DNA of 11,740 bases from Treponema sp. (GTDB lineage Bacteria > Spirochaetota > Spirochaetia > Treponematales > Breznakiellaceae): the NCBI GenBank assembly GCA_031268125.1, contig JAIRXT010000099.1:1-11740 (forward strand), read 5' to 3'. The position numbers and the translations under genes are program-made. The number at the start of each line of letters is the position of its first letter. The first letter of the stretch is position 1. The notes under the pieces are model-generated. The model had not been told where the DNA came from, did not search any database, and saw only the letters and a list, made by a program, of their open reading frames with translations. Positions 7,353 to 11,740 of this stretch are shown here, in pieces.

Positions 7353-7465
7353 GAAAAGGCGCTCCGTAAAAGCCGGGCGGGGTGTCAGGGGGTTAAATTT
7401 GATCCGTGTCGTGCACCCGGCCCCGGAGGAGTGTTGCGGGTCAAGTTTAGACCCGGCGCCTTTTC
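7353..7465. repeat. 113-bp element with perfect 10-bp inverted ends (element C)
   Basis: GAAAAGGCGC at 7353-7362 is the exact reverse complement of GCGCCTTTTC at 7456-7465. The interior is GC-rich and holds GCGGGGTG (7377-7384), GGCCCCGGA (7419-7427) and GACCC (7450-7454). These anchors occur in the same order in the repeat downstream of nadE. A second hairpin, CGGGTC/GACCCG with a 7-nt loop, lies at 7437-7455. No open reading frame of its own and no clear target duplication is visible. It fills most of the 211-bp gap between the divergent membrane-protein and hflX genes. Confidence 0.55.
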
Positions 7466-7478
7466 GTTTTGGAATGAT

Positions 7479-7501
7479 TAAAATAAGAATTGCTGAGGAG
7501 A
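7479..7501 (+). promoter_or_regulatory. hflX -10-like box and Shine-Dalgarno
   Basis: TAAAAT (7479-7484, 5 of 6 to consensus) is a possible -10 without a good -35. GAGGAGA (7495-7501) is a good ribosome site about 10 nt before GTG at 7511. The Shine-Dalgarno decides in favour of GTG 7511 over the upstream in-frame TTG at 7490, which has no ribosome site and itself lies next to the SD. Confidence 0.5.
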
Positions 7502-7510
7502 GCAAAAACA

Positions 7511-8776
7511 GTGCCGCATGAGGCAGTAGAAACACAGAGTAAACCCCCGCGGGCCTTTTTAATAAGCGCCCTTTACCGGGAACCGGACAAGGGAGAAACC
7601 GGCGAAGCCGCCTCCCTGGCCCGGGAATTTGAAGGATTGGTACATTCGCTGGGCCTGGAGATTATCGCCCATGAACAGCTAAAGGTCCGGGACCGGTCCC
7701 CAAGGTACGGCATAGGTACCGGAAAGGCCCAGGAACTTGCGGATAAAGCCGCTGAACTGGAAGCGGATTGCATGGTTTTTGACGGGGAGCCCAGCCCTAC
7801 CCAGCAGCGAAACTGGGAAGCCCTGACCGGTATCCCCGCCGTGGACCGGCAGGAACTTATCATCAAGATCTTCGCGGAACGGGCCACCACCCGGGAAGCG
7901 GAGTTGCAGGTGCGCCTGGCGGAACTCAGCTATTCCCTGCCCCGGCTTACCCACAAGTACATCAACCTGTCCCGCCAGCGGGGCGGCCGCTACGGGACCA
8001 AGGGTTCCGGGGAAACCCGGCTGGAACTGGACCGCCGCCAGATTGAACAGCGGATACGCCGGCTGGAGGAAGAACTGGAAGAGGTGCGGCAGCAGCGCCA
8101 GGTCCAGCGGCGGCGGCGGGAACGGCAGGGCATCCCTGTCTGCGCCCTGGTGGGCTATACCAACGCGGGGAAATCCTCCCTGATGAATGCCCTTACCGGG
8201 GCGGAGCAGACGGCGGAGGACAAGCTTTTCGTTACCCTGGACGCCGCTTCCCGCCGCTTCGAGCTTTCCAGGGGCCTTCCCGTACTCCTGGTGGATACCG
8301 TGGGCTTTATCAGAAACCTGCCCCATACCCTTGTCGATGCCTTTCATTCCACCCTGGAAGAGGCCGCCCTGGCGGACCTCCTGATCCATGTGGTGGACGC
8401 CTCCAGCCCGGACATGGAACGCTGTAACACAACCACCCTTATGGTTCTGGAAGAACTGGGGGCCGCGGAAATACCCATGATTACGGCGCTTAACAAGATC
8501 GATAAACTGGACCCCGCCGGCATTCCCGCAGTCCCCCAGGCCATTCCCCTGTCGGTCCGGCAGGGCCGGGGCCTGGAAGAACTCAAGGAACAGATGCGGA
8601 AAGCCCTTTCCGGGACCAGCCGGCGCTTCTGCTTTCCCCCGGACCGGGGAGACCTGGCGGGCATGCTCCACCGCGGCGCCCATGTACTTTCTGAATCCTG
8701 GGAGGATGACGGCATCCATATAGAAGCCCAGACAGACGGGAAACTTGCGGGACAACTGCGGCAATACCTTGTATAA
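7511..8776 (+). CDS. hflX: HflX ribosome-associated GTPase
   Basis: A 421-residue TRAFAC-class GTPase. HflX proteins bind the 50S/70S E-site region and split stalled or heat-damaged ribosomes. The N-terminal HflX domain covers about residues 12-155. The Gly-rich junction GGRYGTKGSGETRLE at 158-172 is a family hallmark and leads into a basic coiled coil (about 172-208, RRLEEELEEVRQQR). The G domain follows: G1 GYTNAGKS at 215-222, G3 DTVGF at 262-266, G4 NKID at 328-331, and a short C-terminal domain. The start is GTG at 7511, supported by GAGGAGA upstream; an extended reading from TTG at 7490 would add seven residues. The stop codon TAA at 8774-8776 lies inside the TATAAT box assigned to nadE. 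nadE follows after 9 bp, so read-through co-transcription is likely as well. Confidence 0.94.
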   Translation: MPHEAVETQSKPPRAFLISALYREPDKGETGEAASLAREFEGLVHSLGLEIIAHEQLKVRDRSPRYGIGTGKAQELADKAAELEADCMVFDGEPSPTQQRNWEALTGIPAVDRQELIIKIFAERATTREAELQVRLAELSYSLPRLTHKYINLSRQRGGRYGTKGSGETRLELDRRQIEQRIRRLEEELEEVRQQRQVQRRRRERQGIPVCALVGYTNAGKSSLMNALTGAEQTAEDKLFVTLDAASRRFELSRGLPVLLVDTVGFIRNLPHTLVDAFHSTLEEAALADLLIHVVDASSPDMERCNTTTLMVLEELGAAEIPMITALNKIDKLDPAGIPAVPQAIPLSVRQGRGLEELKEQMRKALSGTSRRFCFPPDRGDLAGMLHRGAHVLSESWEDDGIHIEAQTDGKLAGQLRQYLV

Positions 8777-8777
8777 T
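8749..8777 (+). promoter_or_regulatory. nadE promoter overlapping the hflX stop codon; likely leaderless
   Basis: TATAAT at 8772-8777 is a perfect -10, and its TAA (8774-8776) is the hflX stop codon. GGGACA at 8749-8754 matches 4 of 6 bases of the -35 with a 17-bp spacer. Eight nt separate the -10 from the ATG at 8786, so a start site 7-9 nt after the hexamer lies at or next to the ATG. There is no Shine-Dalgarno in the 9-bp gap (TCCCCTCTC). Confidence 0.6.
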
Positions 8778-8785
8778 CCCCTCTC

Positions 8786-10495
8786 ATGCGTATATCCATA
8801 GCTCAGATTAATTCGACCATCGGGGATTTTTCGGGAAACCGGGAAAAAATACGGGCCTTTAGCCTGCGGGCCGCCGGGCAGGGGGCGGATCTGGTACTTT
8901 TCCCGGAGCTGGCGGTCTGCGGGTATCCCCCTATGGACCTTTTGGACCAGGATCGTTTTGTAGAACTCAATATCGGGACGGTTCACATCCTGCAGCGGGA
9001 ACTGCCCCGGAACCTGGCGGTGGGCCTGGGCTTTGTGAACCGGAGCCCCTATTCACGGGGCAAATCCCTGGTCAATGAGTACGCGGTCTTACTGAACGGC
9101 GAAATAGCCTTTGAGCAGTGCAAAACCCTGCTCCCCACCTACGATGTTTTTGACGAGGCCCGGAATTTTGAACCGGCCCGGGAATGGGCCGCCTTTGAGT
9201 ACCGGGGGGAGCGGATTGGTTTTGCCATCTGCGAAGATGTCTGGCGGGAAACCGGTATTCCCGGCACCAGTTACGAACAGGACCCGGTACGGGAACTGCT
9301 CAAGACCGGAATATCCGTCCTCTGCGTCCCCTCCGCCTCCCCCTACGTGGCGGGAAAACTCAAAGTCCGGCGGGCACTGGCGGAACGAATCGCCGCCCGG
9401 GGAAACATCCCCCTGGTCTACGTCAACGCCGTGGGGGCCAACGACCAGATCCTTTTTGACGGCCGCTCCTTTGTTATAACCCCCCCGGCATCGGCGCCGG
9501 TAACGGCGCGGGCCTTCGAGGAAGACCTGGCCGTCTGGGACAGCGGGGTTCCCAACGCGGCGGCCCCGGAAGATCCGTCCAAAAAACCGCAGGCCGGGGA
9601 AGAAGATCCCTTCAAAGCGGGCCTAAGCCCCCGCGAACTGGATATGCTGGAAGAGGGCCTCGTGATGGGTATCCGGGACTACATGAAAAAATGCGGCTTT
9701 ACCAGGGCCCACCTGGGGCTTTCCGGGGGCATCGATTCCGCCCTGGTAGCCTATCTGGGGATCAAAGCCGCGGGCGCGGAAAACATCGCCTGTTTCAGCA
9801 TGCCTTCCCGCTTTTCCTCCCAGGGTTCCAGGGACGATGCCGCGGAATTGGCGGCAAACCTGGGCTGCCGCTACGAGATTCTCCCCATAGAGCCGGTGTT
9901 CCAGGCATTCCTCGGCGCGCTGGAGGGGGTCTTTGAAAACCGCCCCTTCGACATTGCGGAAGAAAACCTCCAGGCCCGGATCCGGGGCAGCCTGCTCATG
10001 GGCTTTTCCAACAAGTTCAACTCCATGCTCCTTACCACCGGCAACAAGAGCGAACTGGCAATGGGCTACTGCACCCTCTACGGGGACATGAACGGCGCGC
10101 TGGGGCCCATCGGCGACATGTTCAAGACCGAAGTCTTCGCCCTCTGCCGCCGCATCAACGAGCGGGCCGCCAAGGCCGGGAACAGGGCCCCCATCCCCCA
10201 GGCCGTCATCGACAAACCCCCCTCGGCGGAACTGCGGCCCAACCAGAAAGACCAGGACAGCCTCCCCCCCTACGAGGTCCTGGACGAAATCCTGCGGCTC
10301 TACCTTTACGAAAACCTCTCAAAAGACGAAATCGTCAAACAGGGCTGGGACGGCGAACTGGCCGCCCGGATCATCCACACCGTTGCCCGTGCGGAGTTCA
10401 AACGCCGCCAGGCACCCCCGGTCCTCAAGGTAAGCCCCCGGGCTTTCGGCATGGGCCGCCGCATGCCCATCGCCCGGGCGGTGTACGAGATATAG
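8786..10495 (+). CDS. nadE: Glutamine-dependent NAD(+) synthetase
   Basis: A 569-residue two-domain enzyme for the last step of NAD synthesis: nicotinate adenine dinucleotide is adenylated with ATP and amidated using ammonia channelled from glutamine. The N-terminal nitrilase-fold glutaminase (about 1-260) has the full E-K-C triad: E41 in LVLFPELAVCGYPP, K113 in EQCKTLLPTYDVFDE and C149 in FAICEDVW. A Pro/Ala/Lys-rich linker at about 262-285 leads to the synthetase domain. That domain has the PP-loop SGGIDS at 313-318, then TTGNKSELAMGY, GDMFKTEVF and PPSAELRPNQKDQDSLPPY. The length is typical of glutamine-using bacterial NadE, so exogenous ammonia is not required. The ATG at 8786 gives the canonical MRISIAQINSTIGDF start. 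No ribosome site precedes it. It is 9 bp downstream of hflX and convergent with the dehydrogenase gene. Confidence 0.96.
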   Translation: MRISIAQINSTIGDFSGNREKIRAFSLRAAGQGADLVLFPELAVCGYPPMDLLDQDRFVELNIGTVHILQRELPRNLAVGLGFVNRSPYSRGKSLVNEYAVLLNGEIAFEQCKTLLPTYDVFDEARNFEPAREWAAFEYRGERIGFAICEDVWRETGIPGTSYEQDPVRELLKTGISVLCVPSASPYVAGKLKVRRALAERIAARGNIPLVYVNAVGANDQILFDGRSFVITPPASAPVTARAFEEDLAVWDSGVPNAAAPEDPSKKPQAGEEDPFKAGLSPRELDMLEEGLVMGIRDYMKKCGFTRAHLGLSGGIDSALVAYLGIKAAGAENIACFSMPSRFSSQGSRDDAAELAANLGCRYEILPIEPVFQAFLGALEGVFENRPFDIAEENLQARIRGSLLMGFSNKFNSMLLTTGNKSELAMGYCTLYGDMNGALGPIGDMFKTEVFALCRRINERAAKAGNRAPIPQAVIDKPPSAELRPNQKDQDSLPPYEVLDEILRLYLYENLSKDEIVKQGWDGELAARIIHTVARAEFKRRQAPPVLKVSPRAFGMGRRMPIARAVYEI

Positions 10496-10538
10496 GCTGC
10501 TTGAGGATAATGGCGAAAAGAGCGCCGAAACAAGCAGC
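10496..10538 (+). terminator. Nested hairpin directly after nadE (terminator-like, no U tract)
   Basis: GCTGCTTG (10496-10503) is perfectly complementary to CAAGCAGC (10531-10538). Inside it GGCG (10512-10515) pairs with CGCC (10523-10526) around a 7-nt loop. It begins with the first base after the nadE stop. A G-rich stretch follows rather than T residues, so it is either a 3'-end stabilising hairpin or a Rho-assisted end rather than a classical intrinsic terminator. Confidence 0.4.
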
Positions 10539-10625
10539 GGGGTGGCGGTGGAAAGAATCTGGGGCGGGGGCCCCGGATTTTTCCAGCCGACAGGACCCCC
10601 AATGAATTTTTTACGGCTCTTTTCG
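10514..10625. repeat. 112-bp inverted-end element downstream of nadE (element A), contains repeat core copy 1
   Basis: CGAAAAGAGC at 10514-10523 is the exact reverse complement of GCTCTTTTCG at 10616-10625. The interior holds the 62-bp core (10539-10600) shared with the right end of the window, including the palindrome GGGGCCCC (10567-10574). Length and the GAAAAG/CTTTTC ends match the element upstream of hflX. No clear target duplication is visible. It occupies most of the gap between the convergent nadE and dehydrogenase genes. Confidence 0.6.
10539..10600 (+). repeat. 62-bp direct repeat core, copy 1
   Basis: Identical at 61 of 62 positions, without gaps, to 11667-11728. The only difference is C at 10565 versus T at 11693. 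Similarity continues upstream in weaker form: 14 of 18 positions match between 10512-10529 and 11638-11655, shifted by two bases. Confidence 0.95.
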
Positions 10626-10646
10626 GATTTGGAATTGCTGAAGCGG

Positions 10647-11402
10647 CTACACCATGACCGATCCGCCGCTTACGGGAATACATACCCCGGTAATAAAGGA
10701 TGCCAGGCCGGAAGCTAAAAATGCAACCACATTGGCAATTTCCTGATCGGTTCCCCGCCGGGCTAGCGGAACTTTGCGGGTGTATTCCGGGGCAATTTCG
10801 CTGTGATTCTGCCGGTCCTTGTTGCTCACCGTCCAGCCGGGAGCCACCTGGTTTACCGTAATGCCCTGGGCGCCCACCTCCTTCGCCAGAACCCGGTAGA
10901 GCCCGTCCATACCCCGTTTGGCCGAGGCATAGGCCCCGGAATTGGCTTCGCACAGGGCCGAACATTCGGTATTTATCCCGATAAAACGGCCCGCGCCTTT
11001 TTCTATCATTGCCGGTAAAAAAGCCTTGGCCGTCAACACACTCTGTTTAATGCAGGATTCAAACTGATTCTGAAAATCGCCGGTATTCTGCTGCAAAATG
11101 GAAGTCCAGGTATACTGGCTTACGGCGTTGTTCACCACAATATCAGGGTTTCCCAGCGCGTCCCGGACGGCGCTTCTCATAAGCGCCACCGACTGCTCAC
11201 CGGTAATATCCGCCTGCACCGCAAAGGCCCGCCCGCCCTGGGAAGTTATCTTGCGGACCAATTCCTCCGCGCCGGTTTTGTTTTTAAGATACTGGACGGC
11301 AACGGCGGCTCCGCAGGAAGCGAGGGTCTGCGCCATTACCCTGCCAAGTTCTCCGGATGCGCCGGTAACCAGCGCAATCTTGCCGCTTAAATTAATTTCC
11401 AT
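10647..11402 (-). CDS. Short-chain dehydrogenase/reductase (SDR) with unusual catalytic tetrad
   Basis: A 251-residue Rossmann oxidoreductase of classical SDR length; the substrate is unknown. The nucleotide-binding motif TGASGELG is at 13-20, NNA at 91-93, and the catalytic pair is Y158/K162 in YASAK, followed by ITVNQVAPGWT and a C-terminal SGG. The usual catalytic Ser lies 13 residues before the Tyr; here that position is T145 (INTECSAL). The usual structural Asn of the N-S-Y-K tetrad aligns with C117 (ESCIKQ). Thr can substitute for Ser, so activity is plausible, and the combination may mark a subfamily. GGAGG at 11410-11414 (minus strand), 7 nt before the ATG at 11402, fixes the start and excludes the 22-residue longer reading frame. 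The gene is convergent with nadE and bracketed by two copies of a 62-bp repeat. Confidence 0.9.
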   Translation of the reverse strand: MEINLSGKIALVTGASGELGRVMAQTLASCGAAVAVQYLKNKTGAEELVRKITSQGGRAFAVQADITGEQSVALMRSAVRDALGNPDIVVNNAVSQYTWTSILQQNTGDFQNQFESCIKQSVLTAKAFLPAMIEKGAGRFIGINTECSALCEANSGAYASAKRGMDGLYRVLAKEVGAQGITVNQVAPGWTVSNKDRQNHSEIAPEYTRKVPLARRGTDQEIANVVAFLASGLASFITGVCIPVSGGSVMV

Positions 11403-11409
11403 AGTTGAA

Positions 11410-11468
11410 CCTCCAAAAGTATAAATTGCCCCGGCTGCCATACTGTGTCCGCCGGGTATTTTTGTCAA
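11410..11468 (-). promoter_or_regulatory. SDR gene promoter candidate and Shine-Dalgarno
   Basis: On the minus strand a perfect TTGACA -35 lies at 11463-11468. Seventeen bp downstream CAGTAT (11440-11445) is a weak -10 (3 of 6). The strong ribosome site GGAGG is at 11410-11414. The -35 is convincing; the -10 is not, so the exact start site is uncertain. Confidence 0.4.
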
Positions 11469-11523
11469 CAGAGACCTGTTCCCGCAATTTTACTTTTAGT
11501 GAAAAAGCTCCCCTGTCCAACGA

Positions 11524-11594
11524 AAAAAATGGTCAAATGACGATGTTCCCGCGGGTATTACCCGGCGTTACCGTTCACCATTTGACCATTTTTT
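11524..11594. terminator. Perfect 16-bp inverted repeat with A/T-run ends: bidirectional terminator-like or operator structure
   Basis: AAAAAATGGTCAAATG (11524-11539) is the exact reverse complement of CATTTGACCATTTTTT (11579-11594). A second hairpin, CGGGT-ATT-ACCCG (11552-11564), sits in the loop. Because the outer ends are A and T runs, a transcript from either strand would end in a stem followed by U residues. The 39-nt spacer is long for a standard terminator, so an operator or an inserted element is also possible. Confidence 0.5.
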
Positions 11595-11666
11595 ACCTTG
11601 ATTAACCCCCTTTTAAGCAACGTTAGTTTTTTTAGGGGGAGAAAAGACGCCCGAAGAATGTAACAG

Positions 11667-11728
11667 GGGGTGGCGGTGGAAAGAATCTGGGGTGGGGGCC
11701 CCGGATTTTTCCAGCCGACAGGACCCCC
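11667..11728 (+). repeat. 62-bp direct repeat core, copy 2 (element B, closing end beyond window)
   Basis: Same orientation as copy 1 and 1128 bp downstream of it, with one mismatch in 62. It is preceded by GAAAAGACGC at 11641-11650, matching the GAAAAG left end of the other two elements. If element B has the same length, its right arm lies just past 11740. Confidence 0.95.
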
Positions 11729-11740
11729 GGTGATTTTATA

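Larger units (their letters stand above)
11403..11740. other. Gene-free right end with promoter, inverted repeats and repeat copy 2
   Basis: No reading frame with a ribosome site or recognisable product was found in these 338 bases. Contents, left to right: the SDR leader and promoter (to about 11468), a plain stretch, a 71-bp structure with 16-bp arms (11524-11594), a weaker CCCCCT/AGGGGG inverted pair (11606-11611 with 11634-11639), then repeat copy 2 running to the window edge. Confidence 0.6.

Noticed and set aside
7490..7510. TTG at 7490 as the hflX start
   Set aside because: The ribosome site GAGGAGA lies inside this stretch and points to GTG 7511.
7243..7521. 92-residue plus-strand frame through the hflX upstream gap
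   Set aside because: It reads through element C and overlaps both neighbouring gene starts; no recognisable product.
7679..8986. 435-residue open frame antisense to hflX
   Set aside because: It is a shadow of a strongly conserved GTPase; no domain or ribosome site is visible.
10306..10965. 219-residue minus-strand frame across nadE end, repeat copy 1 and SDR end
   Set aside because: It spans three unrelated features and its composition comes from the repeat and shadow frames.
11403..11468. 22-residue N-terminal extension of the SDR from ATG 11468
   Set aside because: The strong GGAGG 7 nt before ATG 11402 and the normal SDR N-terminus favour the shorter protein; the extension covers the promoter.
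11405..11605. 66-residue frame opposite the SDR leader
   Set aside because: It begins over the SDR ribosome site and runs through the 16-bp inverted repeat; no ribosome site of its own.
1..11740. CRISPR array, tRNA, rRNA or transposase gene
   Set aside because: No regularly spaced repeats, cloverleaf, rRNA sequence or transposase motif was seen on either strand.

Overview
The window looks like chromosomal DNA of a GC-rich spirochaete. My best guess is a Treponema of the termite-gut type, from gene content, the polypurine-rich GC-heavy coding style and the protein family variants. That is recognition from memory, not a database result. Every gene except the left-edge one is intact, and no tRNA, rRNA, transposase or CRISPR array was seen.

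Layout, left to right. (1) The 3' end of a type I restriction HsdR gene (+), cut by the window edge and visibly AT-richer than the rest. (2) rlmE/ftsJ 23S rRNA methyltransferase (-), divergent with only 18 bp from (3) a trans-polyprenyl diphosphate synthase (+), followed after 3 bp by (4) a DUF151 bifunctional-nuclease-type protein with a C-terminal UVR motif. (5) A secreted two-LysM plus M23 endopeptidase (+) with its own extended -10 promoter and a strong Shine-Dalgarno (SD) site at a TTG start. (6) A large two-span membrane protein of unknown function (-), convergent with (5). (7) hflX GTPase (+) and, 9 bp later, (8) glutamine-dependent NAD synthetase nadE (+). (9) A short-chain dehydrogenase (-), convergent with nadE, and (10) a gene-free right end rich in inverted repeats.

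The genes are mostly housekeeping: rRNA modification, isoprenoid chain synthesis, wall remodelling, ribosome rescue and NAD synthesis. The novel-looking material is between them. First, a 62-bp repeat core (61/62 identical) occurs on both sides of the dehydrogenase gene. The left copy sits inside a 112-bp element bounded by perfect 10-bp inverted arms. A similar 113-bp element with a related but different 10-bp arm pair lies upstream of hflX. Arm sequences differ between elements while staying complementary within each, which suggests a dispersed hairpin or MITE-like family. The right copy should close just beyond the window.

Second, three genes (polyprenyl synthase, nadE and the large membrane protein) have a -10-like hexamer exactly 8 nt before the ATG and no SD, an arrangement expected of leaderless mRNAs. 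Neighbours with longer leaders (M23 peptidase, hflX, dehydrogenase) have clear SD sites. Third, a 71-bp structure with perfect 16-bp arms flanked by A and T runs lies upstream of the dehydrogenase.
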